This document shows positions 17,736 through 26,088 of a stretch of DNA of 64,000 nucleotides, in pieces. Every line of letters begins with the position of its first letter. Positions within the stretch are counted from its first letter, which is position 1. Below the pieces are notes generated by a model that searched no databases, was not told where the DNA came from, and saw nothing but the letters and a program-made list of their open reading frames with translations. Source of the stretch: Alkalicoccus saliphilus (GTDB lineage: Bacteria > Bacillota > Bacilli > Bacillales > Salisediminibacteriaceae). Where the stretch lies: positions 27,126-91,125 of the forward strand of contig NZ_PZJJ01000012.1 in the NCBI RefSeq assembly GCF_003044065.1. Direction: 5' to 3'. Made by a program: the position numbers and the translations under genes.

Positions 17736-19514
17736 ATGGCAACAACCGAACGAGTAAAAGGCGGCGGATTCCTGCTTGAATCCCAGACAGCAGAAGACGT
17801 TTTCACACCGGAAGACCTTACAGAAGAGCACAAGATGATTGGAAAGACGACAGAAGACTTTGTTAAAAACAAAGTTCTTCCGGAGATTGAGTATATCGAA
17901 AATCATGAATTCGATCGTTCAGTCCGTCTGTTAAAGCAGGCAGGAGAGCTCGGACTGCTTGGTGCAGACGTGCCGGAAGCTTATGGCGGGATCGGACTTG
18001 ATAAAATCAGTTCTTCTCTTATTACCGAAAAATTCGCTCTTGCAGGCTCTTTTTCCCTGACGCAGGGTGCCCATGTTGGTATCGGTTCTCTTCCGATTGT
18101 TTTCTTTGGAACAGAAGAACAGAAACAACAGTATCTTCCGGCACTTGCTACCGGAGAAAAAATTGCAGCCTACGCCCTGACGGAGCCGACTTCCGGTTCA
18201 GACGCACTGAGCGCAAAAACAACGGCCGTGCTGTCTGACGATGGCTCCCACTATGTATTGAACGGTGAAAAGCAGTGGATCACGAACGCTGGTTTTGCAG
18301 ATGTGTTTGTTGTTTATGCAAAAATTGACGGAGAAAACTTTTCCGCTTTCATCGTAGAAAGAGAGTATGACGGAGTTTCTGTCGGTCCGGAAGAAAAGAA
18401 AATGGGTATAAAAGGTTCTTCCACCAGAACATTGATTCTTCAGGATGCCAAAGTACCGAAAGAAAATCTTCTCGGACAGGAAGGCAAGGGGCACGTTATA
18501 GCCTTTAACATTTTGAACATTGGGCGCTACAAGCTCGGCGTGGGATGCATCGGCGGAGCAAAGCGTGCCATCGAAATTTCCGCAAAATATGCAAACGAGC
18601 GTAAACAGTTTAAACTGCCAATTTCAAAGTTCACATTGATTCAGAAAAAACTTGCTGAAATGGCAGCAAAAACGTATGCGATGGAAAGCACGATTTACCG
18701 CACCGGAGGCTTGATTAACGACGCTTTTGAAAGTCTTTCCGAAGAAGAGCAGAAAGACGGAGAAGCCGTCGGCAATGCAATTGCAGAATATGCTGTCGAA
18801 TGCTCTCTCAATAAGTTTTTCGGTTCGGAAGTGCTCGACTTTGTCGTGGATGAAGCGGTGCAGATTCACGGGGGATATGGATTCATGGCAGAGTACGAAG
18901 TGGAAACAATGTACCGTAACTCCCGTATTAACAGAATCTTTGAAGGAACAAACGAAATTAACCGGATGCTCGTTCCGGGAACGCTCCTCCGCAAAGCGAT
19001 GAAAGGAGAGCTTCCTCTGCTTGAACAGGCACAGGGTCTGCAGGAAGAACTTATGATGATGATGCCGGAAGAAGCTGGTGATGAGCCGCTTGAACAGGAG
19101 CGCTACCTGCTTGCCAATGCGAAGAAGATTTTCCTTATGATTGCAGGGACAGCTGCCCAGAAATATGGAGAAAAGCTGCAGAAAGAACAGGAACTTCTCG
19201 CCAATACAGCAGACATCGTTAACGAAGTGTTTAACATTGAATCGATGATTCTCCGTACAGAAAAAGCGATGGCTGCTTCCGGAGAAGAAAAATCTCATCA
19301 GAAGCTTCTCATGACGCAGGTGTACACGCAGGAAGCATTTAATAACATTGAAGCTATTGCAAAAGAATCTCTTGTGACACTTGAAGAAGGAGACAGCCTG
19401 CGTACAATGCTGTCGATTCTGAAAAAACTGACGCGCCACACGCCGATCGATCTTATTCAGAAAAAGCGTGAAATTGCTAAACGTGTCATCGAAGAAGAGC
19501 GCTACGTCGTTTAG
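17736..19514 (+). CDS. fadE: acyl-CoA dehydrogenase
   Basis: FAD enzyme for the first oxidation of beta-oxidation. 592 residues, the long form with an extra C-terminal helical domain (about residues 410-592) as in Bacillus FadE and mitochondrial VLCAD. Core motifs: YALTEPTSGSDALS near 147, QWITNAGFADVFVVYAK near 180, GRYKLGVGCIGGAKRA near 265 and the catalytic-Glu segment RINRIFEGTNEINR near 390. It follows fadA by 20 bases with GAGAGG before the ATG and closes the operon. Confidence 0.95.
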   Translation: MATTERVKGGGFLLESQTAEDVFTPEDLTEEHKMIGKTTEDFVKNKVLPEIEYIENHEFDRSVRLLKQAGELGLLGADVPEAYGGIGLDKISSSLITEKFALAGSFSLTQGAHVGIGSLPIVFFGTEEQKQQYLPALATGEKIAAYALTEPTSGSDALSAKTTAVLSDDGSHYVLNGEKQWITNAGFADVFVVYAKIDGENFSAFIVEREYDGVSVGPEEKKMGIKGSSTRTLILQDAKVPKENLLGQEGKGHVIAFNILNIGRYKLGVGCIGGAKRAIEISAKYANERKQFKLPISKFTLIQKKLAEMAAKTYAMESTIYRTGGLINDAFESLSEEEQKDGEAVGNAIAEYAVECSLNKFFGSEVLDFVVDEAVQIHGGYGFMAEYEVETMYRNSRINRIFEGTNEINRMLVPGTLLRKAMKGELPLLEQAQGLQEELMMMMPEEAGDEPLEQERYLLANAKKIFLMIAGTAAQKYGEKLQKEQELLANTADIVNEVFNIESMILRTEKAMAASGEEKSHQKLLMTQVYTQEAFNNIEAIAKESLVTLEEGDSLRTMLSILKKLTRHTPIDLIQKKREIAKRVIEEERYVV

Positions 19515-19597
19515 GTTATTATCAAATTTAGGGCAGTTCCCTGTCCTAAAATACTATAAACACTCTTTCTGAATGCAGAAAGAACATTCTCTCTTGA

Positions 19598-19646
19598 AGA
19601 AAGGCCCGGCTTCACGTCTCCCCACGTGATTCCGGGCTCTTTCTTT
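19598..19646 (+). terminator. terminator of the fadNAE operon
   Basis: GAAAGGCCCGG and CACGT arms pair with ACGTG and CCGGGCTCTTTC, ending in a T-rich run. Confidence 0.75.
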
Positions 19647-19817
19647 GTGAAATCCCGTTTTAATGCACTGTGCATTATTAGAGAAATTTCGTTTCCACTT
19701 CGTACTGCATCGTAATTCCTGAAATGCCGGAGGGGTTTTTCTGAATCTGGAATAAAAAAGGGTGTGCGCACGAATCCAGGAACCGCTACAATAGAAGATA
19801 ACGAAAGGAGTGATCAT

Positions 19818-20174
19818 ATGGGTTTAACTTTTTATCATTACCCGAAATGTGGAACTTGCAGAAAAGCAAAAAATTGGCTGGATAACAACGAGGTGAGCTA
19901 CGAAGAAATAAATCTTGTGGAAAATCCGCCGGAAAAAGAACAGCTCCGGGAAATGTACCGGGAAAGCGGACTTCCGATCCGCCGCTTCTTCAATACGAGC
20001 GGTAAAAAATACCGTGAACTCGGATTGAAGGATAAAATTGGAGAATCTTCTGAAGAGGAACTGCTGGAGCTTCTCGCTTCCGACGGTATGCTGATTAAAC
20101 GTCCTCTGGCGACAGACGGGGAAAATATTACGCTTGGATTCAAGGAAAAAACGTATGAAGAGGCATGGAAATAA
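19818..20174 (+). CDS. yusI: ArsC/Spx-family thioredoxin-fold protein
   Basis: 118 residues. Starts with a beta strand and a CxxC loop YHYPKCGTCRKAKNWL, then GLPIRRFFNTSGKKYRELGL and MLIKRPLATDG, the typical Spx/ArsC pattern with the conserved Arg before Pro. In B. subtilis the orthologue lies in the same place, between fadE and gcvH; its substrate is not known. The ATG at 19818 has AAAGGAG 8 bases before it. Confidence 0.9.
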   Translation: MGLTFYHYPKCGTCRKAKNWLDNNEVSYEEINLVENPPEKEQLREMYRESGLPIRRFFNTSGKKYRELGLKDKIGESSEEELLELLASDGMLIKRPLATDGENITLGFKEKTYEEAWK

Positions 20175-20305
20175 CTACAATGTGTTGCAGGGAGAAAGCG
20201 GCATGTATTATAGTGGAAAGGAAGACAACTGTTACCTGCCGTTACATAAACCTGCGGCCGCAAGAAATCTCGAATTGATATTACATTGATGGAGGGATCG
20301 ATCTT

Positions 20306-20689
20306 ATGAGTCTGCCAAAAGATATGAAGTATTCAGAGGAACACGAATGGGTAAAAGAAGAAGATGGAAAAGTACGCATCGGTATTACAGATTTTGCCCA
20401 GTCCGAGCTCGGCGATATTGTATTTGTAGAGCTGCCGGAACCGGGAGATGAACTGGAAGCAGGAGAACCGTTTGGAAGTGTTGAATCAGTAAAAACAGTA
20501 TCTGAACTGTATGCACCGGTGACAGGAAAAGTCGTGGAAATTAACGAAAGCCTGGAGGACGAGCCTGAGCTTGTAAATGAATCTCCTTACGAAAAAGCAT
20601 GGATGGTCGTTCTGGAGCCGTCAGACACGAGTGAGATGGACAAGCTGATGGATGCGGATGCCTACAAGGAAATGATTGACGAAGATTAA
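20306..20689 (+). CDS. gcvH: glycine cleavage system H protein
   Basis: Carries the lipoyl arm that shuttles aminomethyl groups among the P, T and L proteins; in Bacillus it is also a lipoyl relay for other enzymes. 127 residues. The lipoylated Lys is in [15 protein letters not shown] (near residue 63); [19 protein letters not shown] is diagnostic. GGAGGG precedes the ATG. Ends in its own terminator. Confidence 0.96.
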   Translation: MSLPKDMKYSEEHEWVKEEDGKVRIGITDFAQSELGDIVFVELPEPGDELEAGEPFGSVESVKTVSELYAPVTGKVVEINESLEDEPELVNESPYEKAWMVVLEPSDTSEMDKLMDADAYKEMIDED

Positions 20690-20693
20690 TAAA

Positions 20694-20731
20694 AAAGCCT
20701 GTTCCCGGTCAGCCGGCAACAGGCTTTTTTG
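20694..20731 (+). terminator. terminator after gcvH
   Basis: AAAAGCCTGTT...AACAGGCTTTTTT, a strong hairpin with T run. Confidence 0.88.
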
Positions 20732-20825
20732 CTGAAACGCGCCAAAAACAGTGTGAAAAGGTTTTAATAAAGCAGAATTCAGGGAATGACAGCAGTATTA
20801 ACCGAGAATGGGAGGCTGTCCTTTA

Positions 20826-21386
20826 ATGGATTTAAATTACACGTTGGAAACGAGCAGCAGAGAGCACGTAAACCTTGAGGAAATTGTCAAGCAGCAGCAC
20901 ACCGTTGTAGCATTCGGCCGTCATCTTGGCTGACCTTACTGCAGGAAATTCCTCGCGCAGTTGCGTGAGCATAGTGACGATATTAAGAAAAACGGCTTTC
21001 AGATCGTAGTAATTGTTCCTCACAATGGAGAGTTTGTACAGGAGTTTCTTGACGCTTTCGATCCTTATCCGTTCCCTATCTATGGAGATCCGGCGCGGAA
21101 GGCTTACAAAGACATGGGGCATAAAAGCATGTCAAAAGGTAAACTTCTTGTTAAATCCGGCGTCGGGGTTTTGAAGGGCAAACTGAAGGAGATTCTTCCT
21201 GAGAAAGCGGAGCAGAAATCCGTAGTGAAAAAATCCATGACTTCTGCCGACGTTTCTATCCAGGGAGGCACATGGTTGTTTGATGACAATGGGGAAGTTC
21301 TCTGGAATCATATTGATGAATCCCCGGAAGACCATGCAGATGCAAAAGAAATCGTACAGGAAACCGAAAAACACCGCGGCAGTTAA
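20826..21386 (+). CDS. peroxiredoxin-like (AhpC/TSA) protein with a selenocysteine (UGA) codon
   Basis: From the ATG at 20826 (GGGAGG 10 bases upstream) the frame runs for 35 codons ending VVAFGRHLG, reaches TGA at 20931-20933, and continues PYCRKFLAQLREHSDD to TAA at 21386: 186 residues counting codon 36. Relatives have FGCPYCR here, so the UGA stands for the peroxidatic Cys and the motif is U-P-Y-C. The remainder is a peroxiredoxin-like thioredoxin fold (strand FQIVVIVPH, then PFPIYGDPARKAYKDMG, and a C-terminal GGTWLFDDNGEVLW). A 7-bp stem with an AGUU loop follows the UGA. Starting at a codon after the TGA would remove the active site. No signal peptide, so cytoplasmic; likely a peroxide- or disulfide-reducing enzyme. 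Confidence 0.88.
20952..20969 (+). promoter_or_regulatory. SECIS-like stem-loop after the UGA of the peroxiredoxin gene
   Basis: CTCGCGC (20952-20958) pairs with GCGTGAG (20963-20969, one G-T pair), leaving loop AGTT. The GU of the loop is 27-28 bases after the UGA, within the range of bacterial SECIS elements. Confidence 0.75.
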
Positions 21387-21481
21387 TGCTGTGGTGTTTT
21401 TTATCGGCGTGATTCCAACTGAATTACACATGTGCAGGTTGTGAATAAGCTCCTATTTCAAGGACTGACACAGCCCGGGCT

Positions 21482-21531
21482 GGAGCGAAGTTTCCTCCAG
21501 TCATCAACACCAAATTTTATAATAGTTTTAT
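21482..21531 (+). repeat. short dispersed repeat, copy 1
   Basis: About 50 bp beginning TGGAGCGAAGTTTCCTCCA that recurs with about four fifths identity at 39123-39172. It lies about 40 bases before the metN promoter. Unknown nature. Confidence 0.55.
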
Positions 21532-21567
21532 GCAAAAACCGCACACTCATACGTAAGTAACAAATTG

Positions 21568-21596
21568 TTGACAAGCTTATCTGCCAGTGATATTAT
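21568..21596 (+). promoter_or_regulatory. promoter of the metNPQ operon
   Basis: TTGACA, 17 bases, TATTAT, followed within 30 bases by the riboswitch. Confidence 0.75.
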
Positions 21597-21622
21597 CCAT
21601 CTTAGACTAAAAAGTGCATATT

Positions 21623-21789
21623 TCTTATCAAGAGTGGTGGAGGGACTGGCCTGATGAAACCCGGCAACCACCAGGCAGAAGCCTGGAAGGTGCCAATTCC
21701 TTTGAAGGGAAATCCTTCAACAGATAAGATTTAAGACTCCCTTTCGTGAGCCTTTCTACTTATCTGGAAGCGTAGAAAGGCTTTTTTTA
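21623..21789 (+). promoter_or_regulatory. SAM-I (S-box) riboswitch with terminator
   Basis: Aptamer at 21623-21729: P1 is TCTTATC with GATAAGA, and GGTGGAGGGACTGGCC, CGGCAACC and GGTGCCAATTCC are in order. The terminator is AGCCTTTCTAC with GTAGAAAGGCT and a T run (21749-21789); CTTATCT in its loop can pair with GATAAG of P1. SAM binding should switch off methionine uptake. Confidence 0.96.
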
Positions 21790-21870
21790 TGTCTTTTTTT
21801 ATAAAAACACTTTTGCGCGTTAAACGAACTAAAGTGATAGGAATAATAGTAAAAGAAAGGAGCAGATGGT

Positions 21871-22896
21871 TTGATTACACTGCAGAAACTGGCAAAAGTA
21901 TTCAATACAAAAGATGGAGCTGTGACTGCTGTGGATGACATCGACCTGACGATAGATCAGGGAGAGATTTTTGGTGTTATTGGATACAGCGGTGCAGGAA
22001 AAAGTACACTCATCCGTATGCTGAACATGCTGGAAGCTCCTTCTGAAGGAACTGTGGAAGTAGCAGGAAAGCCGATGCATACACTGAAAAACAGGCAGCT
22101 TCGTGAAGCACGACAGGAAATCGGCATGATTTTTCAGCATTTCAACCTTCTCTGGTCGAGAACAGTAGCAGAAAATATCGCCTTTCCTCTGGAAATCAAA
22201 GGCCTTTCCAAAAGTGAGCAGAAAGAAAGGGTGGATGAGCTTATCAAGCTCGTCGGTCTCGAAGGACGCGGAGGATCCTATCCATCCCAGCTGAGCGGCG
22301 GTCAGAAGCAGCGGGTGGGCATAGCACGGGCCCTGGCAAATAATCCGAAAGTACTGCTTTGTGACGAAGCAACTTCGGCACTGGATCCGAAAACGACAGA
22401 CTCTATACTTGACCTGCTTGTAGACATAAATAAGAAGCTCGGTCTAACGATTGTGCTGATTACTCATGAGATGCACGTCATCCGAAAAATATGCCACCGG
22501 GTGGCAGTAATGGAAAATGGTAAAATCGTTGAACAGGGGGATGTTCTTGATATATTCCGGCGGCCCCGGCAGGAAATGACCAAAGAATTTGTTAAGCAGG
22601 TAACTGAACCTGAAGAAACAGAGGAAGCACTGAACCATTTGTTCGGTGAAGAAGGCATCGGCCAGGTGCTTCAGCTGACGTTTGTCGGCGGTGAAACACA
22701 GCGGCCACTCATAACAGATGTGATTCGGCAGTTTGAAGTTGATATCAGCATTCTGCAGGGTAAAATCTCCCAGACGCAGCACGGATCCTACGGTTCCCTG
22801 TATATAAGTATGCGCGGGGATAAGAATACGGTGAAGGAAGCGGTTGATTATATTCGTGCCCAGCAGGTGGAAGTTGAGGTGATTCACGGTGGATAA
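21871..22896 (+). CDS. metN: methionine ABC transporter ATP-binding protein
   Basis: Energises D- and L-methionine import. 341 residues: Walker A GYSGAGKST near residue 39, Q-loop GMIFQHFNLLWSRTV, signature LSGGQKQR near 140, Walker B VLLCDEATSALDP near 160, and a C-terminal NIL/ACT-like domain (from about 265) that senses methionine. The start is TTG, 8 bases after AAAGGAG. It overlaps the permease gene by 8 bases, so translation is coupled. Confidence 0.95.
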   Translation: MITLQKLAKVFNTKDGAVTAVDDIDLTIDQGEIFGVIGYSGAGKSTLIRMLNMLEAPSEGTVEVAGKPMHTLKNRQLREARQEIGMIFQHFNLLWSRTVAENIAFPLEIKGLSKSEQKERVDELIKLVGLEGRGGSYPSQLSGGQKQRVGIARALANNPKVLLCDEATSALDPKTTDSILDLLVDINKKLGLTIVLITHEMHVIRKICHRVAVMENGKIVEQGDVLDIFRRPRQEMTKEFVKQVTEPEETEEALNHLFGEEGIGQVLQLTFVGGETQRPLITDVIRQFEVDISILQGKISQTQHGSYGSLYISMRGDKNTVKEAVDYIRAQQVEVEVIHGG

Positions 22897-23572
22897 ATTG
22901 ATAGCTGCCTCTGCGCTGTTTGGCGAAGTGAACTGGGAAAATATGTGGGATGCCACAGTAGAAACACTTTATATGACTGTCGTAGCTCTTCTTTTCACTT
23001 TTATATTTGGTATAATGCTCGGGCTTCTTCTGTTTTTGACAGACAGGGGACAGCTCTGGCAGAATAAAACAGCTCATTTTATAATCGGAGCATACGTAAA
23101 TATCTTCCGTTCGATTCCGTTTATTATATTAATCGTACTTCTTATTCCATTCACCCGGACGATGCTTGGAACGATGCTTGGACCTTCAGCTGCCCTTCCC
23201 GCATTGATAATTGGTGCCGCCCCTTTTTATGCACGAATGGTGGAAATAGCCCTGCGGGAAATCGATAAAGGAGTTTTTGAAGCTTCCAAAGCAATGGGAG
23301 CGACCAACGGACAGATTATCCGTAAAGTACTGCTGCCGGAATCAATGCCGGCTCTCGTGTCAGGTATTACGGTCACCGCGATCGCCCTCGTCAGCTACAC
23401 GGCCATGGCGGGTGTTATCGGAGCCGGAGGACTGGGAGACCTTGCTTTCAGAGACGGTTTCCAGCGGAATAATCCGGAAATCACATTCACGGCAACAATT
23501 ATCGTACTCATAATCGTCTTTATTCTTCAGTTTATCGGCGATTATATTACAAATAAATTAGATAAAAGATAA
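22889..23572 (+). CDS. metP: methionine ABC transporter permease
   Basis: 227 residues with five membrane helices and the permease EAA loop ALREIDKGVFEASKAMGATN near 130-150 that docks to MetN. ILPLIPFTR-like segments and the final IGDYITNKLDKR match MetI/MetP. It starts with GTG inside the last codons of metN and is followed 17 bases later by metQ. Confidence 0.93.
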   Translation: MDKLIAASALFGEVNWENMWDATVETLYMTVVALLFTFIFGIMLGLLLFLTDRGQLWQNKTAHFIIGAYVNIFRSIPFIILIVLLIPFTRTMLGTMLGPSAALPALIIGAAPFYARMVEIALREIDKGVFEASKAMGATNGQIIRKVLLPESMPALVSGITVTAIALVSYTAMAGVIGAGGLGDLAFRDGFQRNNPEITFTATIIVLIIVFILQFIGDYITNKLDKR

Positions 23573-23589
23573 TCAGGAGGTTTTTTGTT

Positions 23590-24516
23590 ATGAAAAAAGT
23601 ATTGAAGCTTACAGCGTTAAGTGCAGTATCCATTTCCCTTCTTGCAGCATGTGGAGATGAGGAAAATAATGGCGCCGCTGATAATAATAACGGCGGAGCC
23701 GATGTTAACGAGGAAAACAACACGGAAGATGCTGCGGAAGAAAATAACGGAGAAGAGAGTGAAGAAGCAGCAGAGGATTCAGAGCCGCTTACAGTAGGAG
23801 CTTCCAACGTACCTCACGCTGAAATTCTGGAGTTTGCCGAGCCGCTTCTGGAAGAAGAAGGAGTGGAGCTTGAAATTCAAACGTTTAATGATTATATTCT
23901 ACCGAACGAAGCGCTCGCTGACGGGGAAATTGACGCGAACTATTTCCAGCACGTTCCTTATCTTGAATCGCAAATAGAAGAGCACGGCTTTGATTTTGTG
24001 AACATGGGCGGTATTCATATTGAGCCGATCGGTATTTACTCCCAGGATTACGGTTCCCTGGAAGAGCTGCCGGAAGGCGCGGAAATCATCATGAGCAGTT
24101 CTATAGCTGATCACGGACGCATTCTTATGATGCTTGAAGAAGAAGAGCTCATTACACTTGAAGAAGGAGCAGGTGTGGAAGCAACGATTGACGATATTGC
24201 AGAAAATCCAAACGACTTTAACTTTCAGGACAACGTAGAAGCGGCACTTCTTCCAACAGCTTACGATAATAATGAAGGTGATGCTGTTCTGATCAATTCC
24301 AACTATGCACTTGATGCAGGACTCAGCCCGACAGAAGATGCAATTGCTATGGAATCGGCTGACCAGGATAACCCTTATGCCAACGTCGTTGCAGCAAGAA
24401 GCGAAGACGAAAACGATGCCCGTATTGAAACACTCGTGGAAGTTCTTCTATCTGACGATGTAAGAGAATATATTGAAGATAACTATGAAGGTGCAGTAGT
24501 TCCTGTAGAAGATTAA
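23590..24516 (+). CDS. metQ: methionine-binding lipoprotein
   Basis: 308 residues. Signal peptide with lipobox LAAC (Cys 21), then an acidic, Asn-rich linker of about 40 residues. The NlpA/MetQ fold begins at LTVGASNVPHAEILEF; IQTFNDYILPNEALADGEIDANYFQHVPYLE is split here between residues 95 and 125 and is the methionine-site signature, with INSNYALDAGLSP near 238. AGGAGG precedes the ATG. Last gene of the operon. Confidence 0.95.
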   Translation: MKKVLKLTALSAVSISLLAACGDEENNGAADNNNGGADVNEENNTEDAAEENNGEESEEAAEDSEPLTVGASNVPHAEILEFAEPLLEEEGVELEIQTFNDYILPNEALADGEIDANYFQHVPYLESQIEEHGFDFVNMGGIHIEPIGIYSQDYGSLEELPEGAEIIMSSSIADHGRILMMLEEEELITLEEGAGVEATIDDIAENPNDFNFQDNVEAALLPTAYDNNEGDAVLINSNYALDAGLSPTEDAIAMESADQDNPYANVVAARSEDENDARIETLVEVLLSDDVREYIEDNYEGAVVPVED

Positions 24517-24528
24517 ATCTGTTTTTAT

Positions 24529-24568
24529 AAAGCAGCTTCGGCAATCATTTTGCCGTGGCTGCTTTTTT
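24529..24568 (+). terminator. terminator of the metNPQ operon
   Basis: AAAGCAGC and GGCAA arms pair with TTGCC and GCTGCTTT, followed by T residues. Confidence 0.85.
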
Positions 24569-24820
24569 TACAGACAAAAAAGTCTGGATGCACGAGTAAA
24601 AATCATAAGTGCCGCAATACCTGGAATATGTTCAGGACAGATTTAGACATAAAATGTTCACAATTACACGTATTGCTTTTGATATCAGGAGTATAAGGGA
24701 GGAAAACCACCAAATAATTAAGATAAAGCAGGTGAGAAATAACGAGAGAGCAGAATACAGAATTGTCAGAAAATATGACTTTGTATGCGCATTGGTTCAC
24801 AAAGAGCCGGGTGGTAAAAT
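24569..24820. other. intergenic, nothing certain
   Basis: A frame of 71 codons (24609-24824) overlaps the next small frame by ATGA, but it has no ribosome site, a GTG start and no familiar sequence, so I do not call it a gene. Confidence 0.3.
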
Positions 24821-25051
24821 ATGAAATATCCGACACATAAGCGGAAAAACACTTTGGAAGGAACGTGATTTACTATCCATCAAATTGATACGAAAACAAC
24901 TGCTGGAATGGAACGAGCTATGCATTCAACGCACGGAATGGGGTACGCAGAATACAACCGCACACTTGATAACCGTCTTGAAGTGGAAAACAGCCGGCAG
25001 AAAGACTATGAAACGAGTCAAAAGATCGTAGAGCAATTTATTAATGGATAA
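24821..25051 (+). pseudogene. small reading frame with an internal TGA
   Basis: ATG at 24821 (GGTGG 6 bases upstream) opens MKYPTHKRKNTLEGT, then TGA at 24866-24868, then FTIHQIDTKTTAGMERAMHS and a charged helical tail to TAA at 25051, directly followed by a good terminator. There is no Cys and no convincing SECIS hairpin; a Trp codon mutated to TGA is more likely. The part after the stop could also be a shorter protein from an internal ATG (24907 or nearby). Family unknown. Confidence 0.4.
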
Positions 25052-25060
25052 TATCACCTA

Positions 25061-25094
25061 AGCCGGGAAGCGGATGCTTCCCGGCTCTTCTTTA
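25061..25094 (+). terminator. rho-independent terminator
   Basis: AGCCGGGAAGC, loop GGAT, GCTTCCCGGCTCTTCTTT. Confidence 0.85.
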
Positions 25095-25439
25095 TTCAGG
25101 GAGAAAGCAATGTTAAAGTCGGCGGTTGATAACTGGAGAAACACTTCGCTTTCCAACGGTATGCCATAGAGGAGATTTTCGGGAAGGCTGCGCCCTATTC
25201 TCCAATATCCTTCTTCCACGGGCCGGTTCCGCTTTGTTTTCTTTATAAAAAAAGAAAAGTTCTGCTTTTCATGAGCACAGTTCTTTATTCCGTAAAACCG
25301 AGGCCTAAGTAATTCTTTCAAGAACAATCCGGAGCTTTAACAGAGACATTCATACAAAATCATTGCACCATATTAGGTGAAAACAGTCTTTTCTATCGTT
25401 CGTTTAACATCTCCTGCTTTTTCCTTCGAAAGATAATAG
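25095..25439. other. intergenic, no supported gene
   Basis: A minus-strand frame of 89 codons (25058-25327) overlaps the terminator and has no recognisable motif. The 17 bases CCGGAGCTTTAACAGAG near 25325 recur inverted near 41015-41035, which could mark an old IS end. Confidence 0.3.
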
Positions 25440-25610
25440 AACGCGGTCGTTTTACCGGAAGCTGTAGTGGACATGGAGGGACTCCAGAGCGAGCAGGGCC
25501 GAGCCCCACTCTGACCGACAAAAGAAGGGCAGAATTAGCTGAGGACGGCCCGCTCGGAAAGCCTCTCCATGGAAACGAAAGCGAACGTTCGTTTTTTTAT
25601 TCTCAGGGCA
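25440..25610 (-). repeat. decayed relative of the dispersed repeat
   Basis: On the minus strand: TTTCCGAGCGGGCCGTCCTC, AGCTAATTCTGCCCTTC and GGAGTCCCTCCATG echo the core of the subfamily B copies (GGGCGGGCCGGCTTCAGCTA...). The ends are not preserved. Confidence 0.5.
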
Positions 25611-25786
25611 GCCAGGGAGAAAGAAATAGAAAGTGTCCGTTCTGTTCCGACGAGTGTAACAATAGAAAAAAGGCCTGTTTAGTCAATAAAGTTTTTTATT
25701 TGTATAATGAGCGCCGGAACAGCTTTTCTGCTGCTTATGAGGGTCTGAGAGGGGGACATTCTGAGAAACTAATCTAATTAATATTT

Positions 25787-25825
25787 ATTCTCAATTAGAG
25801 ATTAAAAAACCCTCCTATTGAGAAT
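25787..25825. repeat. 9-bp inverted repeat upstream of suf
   Basis: ATTCTCAAT (25787-25795) and ATTGAGAAT (25817-25825), 21 bases apart, about 90 bases before the suf promoter. A metal- or redox-regulator site is possible but unproven. Confidence 0.35.
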
Positions 25826-25915
25826 AGAAGGATTCTGGGTATATTGGTGTGAAAAGAAGAAGGAGAGCAGAACCGGTGCGGTTCCAGGGATATGAAAAAG
25901 AATTAAGCGTATGAC

Positions 25916-25944
25916 TTGAACTCACTATACATATAAGATAAGAT
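25916..25944 (+). promoter_or_regulatory. promoter of the suf operon
   Basis: TTGAAC, 17 bases, TAAGAT. The leader of about 130 bases contains a 7-bp hairpin (26004-26022) followed by TATTTTC, perhaps a weak attenuator. Confidence 0.6.
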
Positions 25945-26088
25945 TAGAATGAAAATAATTTAGGAATCTATTGAGGATTCTTCTGTTCTGATAGAAGGCT
26001 GATGGGAAGCTCAGCGCTTCCTATTTTCATGCCTATTATCTTAACATGATTATAAACTAACTTTCAAAAAAAGATGGAGGTATACGTT

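Noticed and set aside
20961..21386. Peroxiredoxin starting downstream of the TGA
   Set aside because: It would lack the active-site motif and first strand; the upstream ATG with GGGAGG is better.
8744..21386. TGA read as Trp (altered genetic code)
   Set aside because: Other genes use TGA as stop and TGG for Trp, and both sites align with Cys, not Trp.
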